A stretch of 64,000 bases of DNA from assembly GCF_018383585.1 (NCBI RefSeq), contig NZ_JAHAMK010000010.1:39401-103400 (forward strand). Direction: 5' to 3'. Source of the DNA: Microvirga sp. 3-52. Lineage in GTDB: Bacteria > Pseudomonadota > Alphaproteobacteria > Rhizobiales > Beijerinckiaceae. Shown piece after piece: positions 48,001 through 58,451 of this stretch (positions are counted from its first letter, which is position 1; every line of letters begins with the position of its first letter). A program made the position numbers and the translations under genes. The notes beneath the pieces were generated by a model. That model did no database searches. It saw only the letters and a program-made list of their open reading frames with translations, and was not told the origin of the DNA.

Positions 48001-49104
48001 TCAGGCCCTCGCCAGCTTCTGGCGCGTCAGCACATGCGCCACGGCACGCCGGAACAGCCCGTCGAGGGCGCCGGCGAACAGGATGATAATGCCGCCGATC
48101 ACCACCACCATGTCGCGGGTGATGGCCGGCTGCTCGAAGGCGAGCTCCGCGCCGCCCTGGTAGAGAATGCCGAACAGGAGCGAGGCCAGGATGATGCCGA
48201 CGGGGTGCGCGCGCCCCATGAGCGCCACCGCGATGCCGACGAAGCCGTAGCCGGAGGTGAATTCGAGCAGAAGGCGGTGCTGATAGCCCATGAGTTCGTT
48301 GACCGCGAGACCACCCGCCAATGCACCGGACAGCACCATCGCGATGATGGTGATGCGCGCCGGAGAGATGCCGGCATAGACCGCCGCCGCGGGATTGGAT
48401 CCGACGACGCGGATCGCATAGCCGAGGCGCGAGCGGTAGATGAGGAGCCAGACGAAATAGGATGCCGCCAGCGCCAGCACCAGCGTGAGGTTGAGCTGCG
48501 ACGCTGGAATCTCGATGCCGAAGACTGCGAAGACTTCGTGCATGAACGGGATATACGACTGCTCCGGGAAGGCGTGCGTTTCCGGGTTCATGGATTGCGG
48601 CTCGCGCAGCACGTTCACCAGCAGGTAGACGATCAGCACGCTGGCAAGCCAGTTGAACATGATCGTCGTGATGACGATGTGGCTACCGCGCTTCGCTTGA
48701 AGATAGCCCGGAACGGCCGCCCAGGCCGCGCCGAAGGCGGCGGCTCCCAAGATGCCGAGCGGAATGAGCAGGAAGCCCGGCAGAAAGGTCAGGTTGTTGA
48801 GCACGAGCGCGATGCCGAGGCCCGCGAGCGTCGCCTGGCCCTCACCGCCGATGTTGAACAGGCCGGCATGATAGGCGACGGCAACCGCCAATCCGACGAA
48901 GATGAAGTCGGTCATGTAGAACAGGGTGAAGCCGAGCCCCTCCCCGGTGCCGAGGCTGCCTTGAATGAGGTAGCGCGTGGCCGAGAACGGATTCTCGCCG
49001 ATCCCGAGTACGACGAGGCCGGCGACGAGAAAGGCCGCCACCACGGAGATGGCGGGCACGAGGATCGTATCGGCCCATTTGGGCAGGTCGAGAGGAGCGC
49101 TCAC
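48001..49104 (-). CDS. Nucleoside ABC transporter permease (NupP/YufP type)
   Basis: Permease of 367 residues with about nine to ten membrane segments. The markers are YHAGLFNIGGEGQATLAGLG, KRGSHIVITTIMFNWLAS and the coupling loop LGYAIRVVGSNPAAAVYAGI. It forms a heterodimer with the NupQ-like permease encoded next. It starts 3 bases after the VOC-family stop. Confidence 0.93.
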   Translation of the reverse strand: MSAPLDLPKWADTILVPAISVVAAFLVAGLVVLGIGENPFSATRYLIQGSLGTGEGLGFTLFYMTDFIFVGLAVAVAYHAGLFNIGGEGQATLAGLGIALVLNNLTFLPGFLLIPLGILGAAAFGAAWAAVPGYLQAKRGSHIVITTIMFNWLASVLIVYLLVNVLREPQSMNPETHAFPEQSYIPFMHEVFAVFGIEIPASQLNLTLVLALAASYFVWLLIYRSRLGYAIRVVGSNPAAAVYAGISPARITIIAMVLSGALAGGLAVNELMGYQHRLLLEFTSGYGFVGIAVALMGRAHPVGIILASLLFGILYQGGAELAFEQPAITRDMVVVIGGIIILFAGALDGLFRRAVAHVLTRQKLARA

Positions 49105-49107
49105 GTC

Positions 49108-49535
49108 TTAAACATCCGGCAGGAACATGTGGCCCTGCTCATCGAGGGGAAAGAACGGGTTCCAGGCGACTTCCCAGAGATGCCCGTCCGGATCGGCGAA
49201 ATAACCCGAGTACCCGCCCCAGAAGACATCCTGAAGCGGCTTGAGAGGACGCGCGCCAGCCTTCATGGCAAGAGCATAAACCTCGTCTGCCTCCTCTTTC
49301 GAATGGGCATTGTAGGCGAGCGAAATGGCGGCAAAGCCGGTGGGCGTATCCTCGACGCCGGCATCCTTGGCGAGATCGGCCCGGCCGAACAGGGCAAGCG
49401 CCAAGCCGTTCGCCTGGAAAAAGGCGACGCTGGGCTGGCTGGCGGAAGAGGCCTTCCAGCCCCAGGCCTCATAGAACGCGCGGGATTTCGAGAGATCGGC
49501 AACACCCAGGGTGACAAGTGTCAATCGTGGTTGCA

Positions 49536-49536
<1 letters not shown>
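49108..49536 (-). CDS. VOC superfamily (glyoxalase-like) protein
   Basis: A 142-residue protein with two beta-alpha-beta modules of the glyoxalase/bleomycin-resistance fold: LTLVTLGVADLSKSRAFYEA, and later SGYFADPDGHLWEVAWNP (metal Glu in the last strand). The N-terminal metal ligand position is not clearly His/Gln, so catalysis is uncertain. I chose the ATG at 49536, which shares one base with the ATPase stop (TGATG). Its place inside the transporter operon, between ATPase and permeases, is unusual. Confidence 0.85.
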
Positions 49537-51059
<1,523 letters not shown>

Positions 51060-51140
51060 CGGCCTCGAATAATCTGCCGGCAATGATGAAAACGAGAGCC
51101 GGATCTTATCGGAAAAACAAAACTCGGTTGGAAAGGATCT

Positions 51141-51168
51141 GGCCGCAGGCCTATGCATGCCTGCGGCC
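51141..51168 (-). other. Intercistronic hairpin between the receptor and ATPase genes
   Basis: GGCCGCAGGC (51141-51150) and GCCTGCGGCC (51159-51168) form a perfect 10-bp stem with an 8-base loop, 15 bases after the binding-protein stop. No clear T-run follows on the minus strand. Such structures after binding-protein genes commonly protect the upstream mRNA and reduce downstream expression, giving excess receptor; that role is inferred. Confidence 0.75.
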
Positions 51169-51183
51169 GAACCATGTCTTATC

Positions 51184-52188
51184 TTACATCGGGCACTTCG
51201 AATCCGACATGTAGTCGTGAACCTTGATGGTGCCGGACTTGATGTCGGCGGCGGCCTTGTCGGCGGCAGTCTTCATGTCGGCGGTGATGAGCGACTTGTT
51301 GTTGTCGTCGAGCGCCCAGGCCACGCCGTCCTCGGCCAGGCCGAGGTTCGAGACGCCGGCCTTGAAGGTGCCCTTCTTGGCCTGATCGAAGGCGTTGTAG
51401 GTGGCCACGTCCACGCGCTTGACCATGGAGGTCAGGATCTTGCCGGGATGCATGCCGTTCTGGTTCGAGTCGACGCCGATGCCGAGCTTGCCCGCATCCG
51501 CAGCGGCGCGCATGACGCCCACGCCCGTGCCGCCGGCCGCATGGTAGATCACGTCGGCGCCGCGATCGATCTGACTTTTGGCGAGCTCGCCGCCCTTCAC
51601 CGGATCGTTCCAGGCCGCACCCGTCGTGCCGGTCATGTTCTGGAACACCTCGGCATCCTTCTTGGCGTATTTCACGCCCTGGACGTAGCCGCAGGCGAAC
51701 TTGCGGATGAGCGGGATGTCCATGCCGCCCACGAAGCCGACCTTGCCCGATTTGGAAGCCTGGGCTGCCAGAAGACCGACCAGGAACGAGCCCTCATGCT
51801 CCTTGAACACGATGGACTGCACGTTCGGCTTCTCGACGACGGCGTCGATGATCGCGAACTGCGTCTTCGGGAACTCCTCGGCGACCTTCTTCAGCGCAGT
51901 CTCCTGACTGAAGCCGACGGCCACGATGGGCGAGAAGCCGTCGCGGGCGAAGCGGCGCAGGGCCTGCTCGCGCTGGGCATCGTTCTGAGGCTCGAAATCG
52001 CGGTAATCGGTGCCCGTATCCTTCTTGAACTTCTCGGCGCCCGTGTGCACGCCCTCATTGAAGGATTTGTCGAACTTGCCGCCCAGATCGTACACGACGG
52101 CGGGCTTGAAGGCGGCCTGCTGCGCAAAGGCAGCCGAGGCGGAAAATGCGAGGCCCGCGAGTGCGAGACCGAACTTGGTAACTGTCAT
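51184..52188 (-). CDS. BMP family nucleoside-binding protein of an ABC transporter
   Basis: Periplasmic receptor of 334 residues, BMP/PnrA family. A Sec signal peptide (FGLALAGLAFSASAAFAQ, cleavage after AFA) precedes VYDLGGKFDKSFNEGVHTGA, the family N-terminal motif. GFVGGMDIPLIRKFACGYVQG and ADVIYHAAGGTGVGVMRAA follow. PnrA-type members bind purine and pyrimidine nucleosides. First gene of the ten-gene minus-strand operon ending at 42791; a 152-base divergent gap separates it from the ThiF-like gene. Confidence 0.93.
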   Translation of the reverse strand: MTVTKFGLALAGLAFSASAAFAQQAAFKPAVVYDLGGKFDKSFNEGVHTGAEKFKKDTGTDYRDFEPQNDAQREQALRRFARDGFSPIVAVGFSQETALKKVAEEFPKTQFAIIDAVVEKPNVQSIVFKEHEGSFLVGLLAAQASKSGKVGFVGGMDIPLIRKFACGYVQGVKYAKKDAEVFQNMTGTTGAAWNDPVKGGELAKSQIDRGADVIYHAAGGTGVGVMRAAADAGKLGIGVDSNQNGMHPGKILTSMVKRVDVATYNAFDQAKKGTFKAGVSNLGLAEDGVAWALDDNNKSLITADMKTAADKAAADIKSGTIKVHDYMSDSKCPM

Positions 52189-52340
52189 CGGCTTAGTTCC
52201 CTGTTAGACGCCGGCTTGCTGCCGGTTGCCCCCTGACGATGGCACGGCAAGGGTCACGACGCCAAGGCCCCTGTCAAGACGGCATGTTATTTCCTTCAAG
52301 GAATGGTTGATAGCAGGAACCATTCCCGTAAGGTCATGAC

Positions 52341-53117
52341 ATGCCTCTCACATCCGACGAAATCGACCGCTATGCCCGCCACCTCGTTCTCCGGGATGTC
52401 GGCGGGCCGGGACAACTGAAACTGAAGGCCGCTCGCGTGCTCGTGATCGGCGCCGGCGGCCTGGGCGCGCCGCTGATTCAGTACCTTGCCGCGGCAGGTA
52501 TCGGCACCATCGGCATCGTGGACGACGATGCCGTCAGCCTCTCCAACCTGCAGCGGCAGGTGATCCACAGCACGCCGGATCTCGGCCGTTCAAAGGTCGA
52601 GAGCGCGGTGGATGCCGTCGGACGGCTCAATCCGCACGTGACGGTTGAGCCTTTCCCCGTTCGGCTGACGCCGGCGAACGCGCGGGACCTGATGGGCCGC
52701 TACGACCTCGTTGCCGACGGCTCGGATAACTTCGAAACCCGGTATGCCGTGTCCGACGCCTGTTTCTACGAGAGGAAGCCTCTGGTGACGGCAGCCCTGG
52801 GTCAGTTCGACGGCTCGCTCACCACGATCCGGGCTCATGAGATAGGCCAGGACGGCAAGCCCAACCCCACCTACCGCTGCCTCTTCCCCTCCCCGCCTCC
52901 ACCCGGCGCGATCCCGACCTGCGCGGAAGCCGGCGTGCTCGGTGCTCTCGTCGGCGTCATGGGCAGTCTGATGGCCATGGAGGTGATCCGGGAGATTGTC
53001 GGCTTCGGCGAAAGCCTCGTGGGCCGCCTGCTGATGGTCGACGCACGCGCGATGCGGTTCGATACGATCCGCTATGGGTGGGATGAAGCAAATCCGCTGA
53101 ATGGATCCGGTGCCTGA
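52341..53117 (+). CDS. moeB: ThiF/MoeB/HesA family E1-like adenylyltransferase
   Basis: ATP-dependent enzyme of 258 residues that adenylates the C-terminal Gly of a ubiquitin-like sulfur carrier (MoaD or ThiS). Motifs: VLVIGAGGLGAPLIQYLAAA (nucleotide binding), DDDAVSLSNLQRQVIH, and DGSDNFETRYAVSDAC with the Mg-binding Asp. A Cys lies in PTCAEAGVLG. The CxxC pairs that hold structural zinc in E. coli MoeB are missing (only YRCLF and PTC remain). No rhodanese domain is fused. Whether it serves molybdopterin or thiamine cannot be told; the symbol is provisional. Confidence 0.82.
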   Translation: MPLTSDEIDRYARHLVLRDVGGPGQLKLKAARVLVIGAGGLGAPLIQYLAAAGIGTIGIVDDDAVSLSNLQRQVIHSTPDLGRSKVESAVDAVGRLNPHVTVEPFPVRLTPANARDLMGRYDLVADGSDNFETRYAVSDACFYERKPLVTAALGQFDGSLTTIRAHEIGQDGKPNPTYRCLFPSPPPPGAIPTCAEAGVLGALVGVMGSLMAMEVIREIVGFGESLVGRLLMVDARAMRFDTIRYGWDEANPLNGSGA

Positions 53118-53150
53118 TTGTCAGGCGATAGGCCATCAAGGCGTCCTTCC

Positions 53151-53240
53151 TGTCATCACCGGCCTTGCGCCGGTGATCCCGATCGGTAAGGCACGGCGCT
53201 TTCCCTGCTCGGGATGGCCGGCACAAGGCCGGCCATGACG
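53151..53240. repeat. Palindromic intergenic repeat, family A, copy A7
   Basis: TGTCATCACCGGCCTTGCGC...CGGTGATCCCGATCGG, spacer with GGCGCTTTCC, then CTCGGGATGGCCGGCACAAG...GCCGGCCATGACG. It lies between the convergent 3' ends of the ThiF-like gene and pheT, where it may serve as a transcription barrier for both. Confidence 0.88.
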
Positions 53241-53295
53241 TAGATACTTGGTGTCCGATCCCGGGTTCCGCTGTGTGGCCCGGGATGATCATCCT

Positions 53296-55707
53296 TTACG
53301 ACCGCAACACCGCGCCTGTCTTCTTCGACACCTCGCCGACGATCTTGGCCGACACGGCCTCGATCTCCACATCGGTCAGGGTCTTCTCGGTCGGCTGCAG
53401 GGTGACGGCGATGGCGACGGATTTCTTGTCCGGATCGATGCCGGTGCCCTCGTAGATGTCGAACACGTCGACGCCCACGATCAGCTGGCGCTCGGCACCC
53501 TGCGCCGCCTTCACGATGTCGCCCGCCGCCACGTCGCGGCCGACCACGAAGGCGAAGTCGCGGGTGAGCGGCTGGAAGTCGGGCAGGTTGAGCTTCGGCT
53601 TCATCTTGGTCGGCTTCGCCTTGGGAGGCACAAGCGCACCGAGATTGAGTTCGAAGGCCACCAGCGGTCCCTTCAGGTCGAGGGCCTTCAAAACCTTGGG
53701 GTGAACCTCGCCGAAGGCGCCGACCACGTTCTTTGGTCCGAACTGCAGGGTGCCGGAGCGACCGGGATGGAACCAGGCCGGGCCGCCGGCCACAATCTGG
53801 AGGCCGCCGGAAGGGATGCCGAGCGCCGCCAGCAGCGCCAGCACGTCGGCCTTGGCATCAAAAGCGTCCACGCTCTGCGCGCCGCCGTCCCAGTGACGGC
53901 CGACGCCTTCAGCCCGCGCCGAGCCTCGACGCACAGCGGCAGCCTTGATCGATTGCCCCTCCGGCTCGTCGGAGGCGAAGGTCTGACCGACCTCGAAAAG
54001 CGCCACATCACTGAGCCCGCGATCCGCATTGCGCTGCGCCGCCTTCAGGAGCCCTGGCAGCAGGCTCGGACGCATGTCGGAGAGTTCGGCCGCAATCGGG
54101 TTGGCGAGCGCCAGCCGGCCATCGCCGCCGCCGAACAGCTCCGCCTCGCTCCTGGCGATGAAGGACCAGGTGACCGCCTCCACCAGCCCGCGCACGGCGA
54201 GCGCACGGCGCGCAAGGCGCGTGCGCTTCTGGATCAGGGTCAGAATGGGCTTTGCGACTGTGTCTTCCAGGCGCGGCAGGGGCTTAGGCTCGATGCGGTC
54301 CACGCCGGCGATGCGGATGACTTCCTCGACCAGATCCGCCTTGCCTTCGATGTCGGGACGCCAGGACGGAGCCGTGACGCTGACGCGCTCGCCCGAGCCC
54401 TGAATGGCGAAGCCGAGCCGCTTCAGGATCTGCTCCGACTCCGCGGGCTGAACGTCAAGACCCGACAGGCGCGGGACCTCGGACCAGGGGAACTCGATGA
54501 CGCGCTTGTCCTCAGGCACCTTTCCGGCCACCACAGGCTCGCTCGCCTCACCGCCGCACAGGTCGATAACCAATGTGGTGGCGAGGTCGAGACCGGGCAC
54601 GGTGAAAGCCGGATCGACGCCGCGCTCGAACCGGTAGCGCGCATCGGTGATGATCCCGAGCTTGCGGCCGGTCTGCGCGATGTTGAGAGGATCCCAGAGC
54701 GCCGATTCGATCAGCACGTCGGTCGTGTTCTCGTTGCAGCCCGAATGCTCGCCGCCCATGATGCCGCCGATGGACTCGACGCCGTTGTCGTCGGCGATCA
54801 CCACGACGCCGGGATTGAGCTTGTAAGTGCGGGTGTCGAGCGCAAGCACCTCCTCACCCTCCTTCGCGCGACGAACGGTAAGGTTGCCCTGCACCTTCCT
54901 GGCGTCGAAGACGTGGAGCGGCCGCCCCCGGTCGAAGGTCATGTAGTTGGTGATGTCGACGAGCGCATTGATCGGGCGAAGACCGATGGAGAGCAGGCGG
55001 CGCTGCATCCATTCCGGCGACGGACCGTTCTTCACGCCGCGCACGAGGCGGAGTGCAAAGGCCGGGCAAAGCTTCTCGTCCTCGATCGTCACTGAGACCG
55101 GGCATGAGCCCTTAGCCGCAACCGTCGGCACCGCGTCCCCCTTGAGCGTGCCCAACCCTGCAGCCGCGAGATCGCGGGCGATGCCGTGGATCGAGGTGCA
55201 GTCGGGGCGGTTCGGCGTGAGGTTGATCTCGATCACCGGATCGTCGAGTCCGGCATAGGCCGCGTAAGGAACGCCGACCGGCGCATCGGCGGCAAGGTCG
55301 ATGATGCCGTCGTGATCGTCGGAAATTTCGAGTTCCGCCGCCGAGCACAGCATGCCCGCACTCTCGACGCCGCGGATGGTGCCGACGCCGAGCGTGATGT
55401 TCTTGCCCGGGATGTAAGTGCCGGGCGGCGCGAACACGCTCTTCATGCCGGTGCGGGCATTCGGGGCGCCGCAGACCACCTGGATCGGAGCGCCCTCGCC
55501 CGTATCGACCATGCACACGCGCAGGCGATCCGCGTTGGGGTGCTGCTCGGCGGAAACCACATAGGCCACCTTGTAGGGTGCCAGCGTCTTCGCCTTGTCC
55601 TCAACCCCTTCGACCTCCAGGCCGATGCGGGTGAGCGTCTCGACGATGTCGTCGAGGGAGGCCGATGTCTCGAGATGATCCTTCAGCCAGGAGAGGGTGA
55701 ATTTCAT
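53296..55707 (-). CDS. pheT: Phenylalanyl-tRNA synthetase beta subunit
   Basis: Large subunit of the (alpha-beta)2 enzyme, 803 residues. Start [20 protein letters not shown] is typical. An N-terminal tRNA-binding (EMAP-like) domain (about 40-150, [12 protein letters not shown]) is followed by the B3/B4 editing domain, the B5 domain, a core catalytic-like domain and a C-terminal anticodon-binding FDX-ACB domain ([20 protein letters not shown]). It follows pheS by 13 bases and ends the infC-rpmI-rplT-pheS-pheT cluster. Confidence 0.97.
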   Translation of the reverse strand: MKFTLSWLKDHLETSASLDDIVETLTRIGLEVEGVEDKAKTLAPYKVAYVVSAEQHPNADRLRVCMVDTGEGAPIQVVCGAPNARTGMKSVFAPPGTYIPGKNITLGVGTIRGVESAGMLCSAAELEISDDHDGIIDLAADAPVGVPYAAYAGLDDPVIEINLTPNRPDCTSIHGIARDLAAAGLGTLKGDAVPTVAAKGSCPVSVTIEDEKLCPAFALRLVRGVKNGPSPEWMQRRLLSIGLRPINALVDITNYMTFDRGRPLHVFDARKVQGNLTVRRAKEGEEVLALDTRTYKLNPGVVVIADDNGVESIGGIMGGEHSGCNENTTDVLIESALWDPLNIAQTGRKLGIITDARYRFERGVDPAFTVPGLDLATTLVIDLCGGEASEPVVAGKVPEDKRVIEFPWSEVPRLSGLDVQPAESEQILKRLGFAIQGSGERVSVTAPSWRPDIEGKADLVEEVIRIAGVDRIEPKPLPRLEDTVAKPILTLIQKRTRLARRALAVRGLVEAVTWSFIARSEAELFGGGDGRLALANPIAAELSDMRPSLLPGLLKAAQRNADRGLSDVALFEVGQTFASDEPEGQSIKAAAVRRGSARAEGVGRHWDGGAQSVDAFDAKADVLALLAALGIPSGGLQIVAGGPAWFHPGRSGTLQFGPKNVVGAFGEVHPKVLKALDLKGPLVAFELNLGALVPPKAKPTKMKPKLNLPDFQPLTRDFAFVVGRDVAAGDIVKAAQGAERQLIVGVDVFDIYEGTGIDPDKKSVAIAVTLQPTEKTLTDVEIEAVSAKIVGEVSKKTGAVLRS

Positions 55708-55720
55708 TGTTGCTCTCCGC

Positions 55721-56803
55721 TTAGGAAGTGAGGCCGCTGACGAGGCTCGGAATGTCGAGCGGGCGGAAGCCGTAATGGTTCAGCCAGCGCACATCGGCCT
55801 CGAAGAAGGGTCGCAGGTCCGGCATGCCGTATTTCAGCATGGCGATGCGGTCGATCCCCATGCCCCAGGCAAAGCCCTGATACTCGTCCGGATCGAGCCC
55901 GCAATTGCGCAGGACGTTCGGATGGACCATGCCGCAACCCAAAATCTCGAGCCAGTCGGTGCCCTCGCCGAAGCGGATCTCGCCGCCTTTTCGCGAGCAC
56001 TGGATGTCGACCTCGGCGGAGGGCTCCGTGAACGGGAAGAAGGACGGGCGGAAGCGCATCTTCACCTGCTCGACCTCGAAGAAGGCCTTGCAGAACTCCT
56101 CCAGGATCCACTTCAGGTGCGCGATGTTGGCCTGCTTGTCGATGACGAGGCCTTCCACCTGGTGGAACATGGGCGTGTGGGTCTGGTCCGAGTCGTGGCG
56201 ATAGGTCCGGCCGGGGATGATCACGCGGATCGGCGGCGCCTTGGACATCATCGTGCGGATCTGGACCGGCGACGTATGGGTGCGCAGCACCTTGCGCTCG
56301 CCCTTTTCGTCGGGAGCGAGGAAGAAGGTGTCGTGCATCTCGCGGGCCGGATGGCCCTCGGGGAAGTTCAGCGCCGTGAAGTTGAGATAATCCGTCTCGA
56401 TATCCGGCCCCTCGGCCACGGAGAAGCCCATATCGGCGAAGATCGCCGTCAGCTCCTCGATCACCTGGCTGATCGGGTGGACACGGCCGCGGCTCTCGGG
56501 CGCCTCCGGAACGGGAAGCGTCACGTCGATGCGCTCAGCAGAGAGCCGGGCCTCGAGAGCAGCTTCTGCGAGCGTATCCTTCTTGGCCGTAATAGCGCCC
56601 TGCACCTTGTCGCGCAGGCCGTTGATGAGTGGTCCGCGCGCCTTCCGCTCCTCAGGGGTCATGGCGCCGAGGGTCTTCAGGAGTTCGGAGACGGAGCCCT
56701 TCTTGCCGAGCGCAGAGACGCGCACGGTTTCCAGGGCCGCTTCGTCGCCGGCGGCTTCGACCTGGGTCAGCAGGTCACGTTCGAGTTGATTGAGATCGGT
56801 CAT
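55721..56803 (-). CDS. pheS: Phenylalanyl-tRNA synthetase alpha subunit
   Basis: Catalytic subunit, 360 residues. An N-terminal coiled coil (about 1-85) is followed by class II synthetase motifs: motif 2 in [14 protein letters not shown] and [37 protein letters not shown], and motif 3 [26 protein letters not shown] precedes the ATG. A 178-base gap with a hairpin at 56939-56960 separates it from rplT and could hold a regulatory leader. Confidence 0.97.
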   Translation of the reverse strand: MTDLNQLERDLLTQVEAAGDEAALETVRVSALGKKGSVSELLKTLGAMTPEERKARGPLINGLRDKVQGAITAKKDTLAEAALEARLSAERIDVTLPVPEAPESRGRVHPISQVIEELTAIFADMGFSVAEGPDIETDYLNFTALNFPEGHPAREMHDTFFLAPDEKGERKVLRTHTSPVQIRTMMSKAPPIRVIIPGRTYRHDSDQTHTPMFHQVEGLVIDKQANIAHLKWILEEFCKAFFEVEQVKMRFRPSFFPFTEPSAEVDIQCSRKGGEIRFGEGTDWLEILGCGMVHPNVLRNCGLDPDEYQGFAWGMGIDRIAMLKYGMPDLRPFFEADVRWLNHYGFRPLDIPSLVSGLTS

Positions 56804-56938
56804 CGGTCCCTTGCCAGATGCAAGCGCTTTGAGTGAAGCGCGGCGCGGGAGCCGTCAAGTCTTCCGAGCCGCGTAATGGCGACCGACAGCCTTCGGGCCG
56901 TCAGCGCGGATGGTCTCGGAGAAGGGGGAGTAAGGCGG

Positions 56939-56960
56939 TGCGGCTGACGATTCAGCCGCA
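56939..56960 (-). other. Hairpin downstream of rplT, in the pheS leader
   Basis: TGCGGCTGA and TCAGCCGCA are perfect 9-bp complements with a 4-base loop, 21 bases past the rplT stop. No T-run follows, so it is not a canonical terminator. It may be a partial (factor-dependent) terminator or processing site separating ribosomal-protein from synthetase expression. I saw no phenylalanine-codon leader peptide. Confidence 0.6.
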
Positions 56961-56981
56961 CCGAAGCTTGTCTATCCGACC

Positions 56982-57350
56982 TTAGGCAGCCTGCTGCGGC
57001 AGGGCGGCCTTGGCGCTCTCCACGTAAGCGGCGAAGGCCGCCGGCTCGTGGATGGCCAGTTCGGACAGGACCTTGCGATCGACCTCGATCCCAGCCTTGC
57101 CGAGACCGTCGATAAATCGGGAATAGGTCAAGCCATGCATACGGACGGCAGCGTTGAGGCGCTGGATCCAGAGAGCGCGGAAGGTGCGCTTCTTGTTGCG
57201 ACGGTCACGAGTGGCATACTGCATGCTCTTCTCGACCGCCTGCTTGGCGATACGGATGGTGTTCTTGCGGCGGCCGTAGAAACCCTTGGCTGCCTTGAAA
57301 ACCTTCTTGTGCTTGGCGTGGGCGGTAACGCCCCGTTTGACGCGGGCCAT
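56982..57350 (-). CDS. rplT: 50S ribosomal protein L20
   Basis: Early 50S assembly protein binding 23S rRNA; in E. coli also the repressor of rpmI-rplT translation. The 122-residue product starts [20 protein letters not shown] and contains [19 protein letters not shown] and [20 protein letters not shown], with a short Ala/Gln-rich tail slightly longer than usual. AAGGAG precedes the ATG. It follows rpmI by 42 bases. Confidence 0.98.
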   Translation of the reverse strand: MARVKRGVTAHAKHKKVFKAAKGFYGRRKNTIRIAKQAVEKSMQYATRDRRNKKRTFRALWIQRLNAAVRMHGLTYSRFIDGLGKAGIEVDRKVLSELAIHEPAAFAAYVESAKAALPQQAA

Positions 57351-57392
57351 TTAAAAACTCCTTCAAAATCCGGGATGTGGGGAAGAGCCGCC

Positions 57393-57593
57393 TTAGCCGT
57401 TCGGCAGGAAGTACTTCTTCACGTTGTACGCGTCGCCCTCGAACATGGTCGTGGTGCCGCGCAGGTTGCGGATCTGCTTCTTGGTCCGCTTGATCATCCC
57501 GTGGCGCTTGCCGGCCTGGGCGTAAACGACCTTGCCGGTGCCAGTGATCTTGAAGCGCTTTTTCGCGCCAGACTTCGTCTTCAGCTTGGGCAT
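57393..57593 (-). CDS. rpmI: 50S ribosomal protein L35
   Basis: Basic 66-residue ribosomal protein. [20 protein letters not shown] at the start, [19 protein letters not shown] in the middle, and KYFLPNG at the end are diagnostic. It is between infC and rplT. The 201-base gap to infC contains a G/C hairpin-prone stretch (ATGGCCG...CGGCCAT, about 57742-57770) that could belong to the autoregulatory leader seen for this operon in other bacteria. Confidence 0.97.
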   Translation of the reverse strand: MPKLKTKSGAKKRFKITGTGKVVYAQAGKRHGMIKRTKKQIRNLRGTTTMFEGDAYNVKKYFLPNG

Positions 57594-57794
57594 TTGGCTC
57601 TCCTTTGGACAGGCTTCCGGAGCGGCGTGAACCGCACCTTGGCCTTTTCATTGCTGCATTGAGCAAAACGAACCGCCACGGCAGCCCTAACAGCCGGGCG
57701 GTTCAATGAAGGGCGGCTTATGGCAGAAGCCGGCCCAAAAAGCAATGGCCGCCGGTTCCCCGACGGCCATGAATTTCACTGTACCGAGAGCCCC

Positions 57795-58337
57795 TTAGCG
57801 CGGCGCCAGGACCATGACGACCTGACGGCCTTCGAAGTTCGGCTCCATCTCGACCTTGGCGAGATCGCCCACGTCGGCCTTGACCCGGTCCAGAACCTTC
57901 AGACCCAGGGATTGATGCGCCATCTCGCGGCCGCGGAAGCGCAGGGTGATCTTCACCTTGTTGCCTTCCTCGAAGAAGCTCTTCATGGCCTTCATCTTGA
58001 CCTCGTAATCGTGGTCATCGATGCCGGGACGCAGCTTGATTTCCTTGACCTCGACCGTCTTCTGCTTCTTGCGGGCCTCGGCGGCCTTCTTCTGCTCGAG
58101 AAAGCGGAATTTGCCGTAATCGAGGATCTTGCAGACGGGAGGAGTAGCGTTCGGCGAGATCTCCACGAGATCAAGGCCCGCCTCTTCGGCAACCTTGAGG
58201 GCATCGAAGAAGGGCACAACGCCCCGGTTCTGCCCTGCATCGTCGATCAGCTGCACTTCGCGAACACCGCGAATGTCTCGGTTGGCGCGCGGTCCGTCCT
58301 TTTGCGGCACCGGCATGGCTCTCATTGGTCTGCGAAT
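57795..58337 (-). CDS. infC: Translation initiation factor IF-3 (AUU start)
   Basis: Prevents premature 50S joining and proofreads start codons. From ATT at 58337 the product is 180 residues, beginning (M)[25 protein letters not shown] (58347-58351) lies 9 bases upstream of this ATT; the first in-frame ATG (58325) is 21 bases from it and would lose the RRP segment that alphaproteobacterial IF-3 proteins carry. AUU is the known infC start in other bacteria and lets IF-3 repress its own synthesis. Domains: IF3-N (about 20-90, [20 protein letters not shown]) and IF3-C ([16 protein letters not shown]). Confidence 0.93.
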   Translation of the reverse strand: MRRPMRAMPVPQKDGPRANRDIRGVREVQLIDDAGQNRGVVPFFDALKVAEEAGLDLVEISPNATPPVCKILDYGKFRFLEQKKAAEARKKQKTVEVKEIKLRPGIDDHDYEVKMKAMKSFFEEGNKVKITLRFRGREMAHQSLGLKVLDRVKADVGDLAKVEMEPNFEGRQVVMVLAPR

Positions 58338-58451
58338 GGCTCGTATCTCCTGTTAAGGGCTAGGCCGAGGACCGGGGACCCCAAGGGATCCCTGCTGGAC
58401 TGCTCAGCCTTGCCACGAATGAATCGACATTTCGCGCAAATGCGCGGGAAG

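Noticed and set aside
52189-52340. TTGACA on the minus strand as the promoter of the nucleoside operon
   Set aside because: A TTGACA occurs upstream of the BMP receptor gene, but the hexamer at the proper distance (ACCCTT) is a poor -10, so I did not annotate a promoter.
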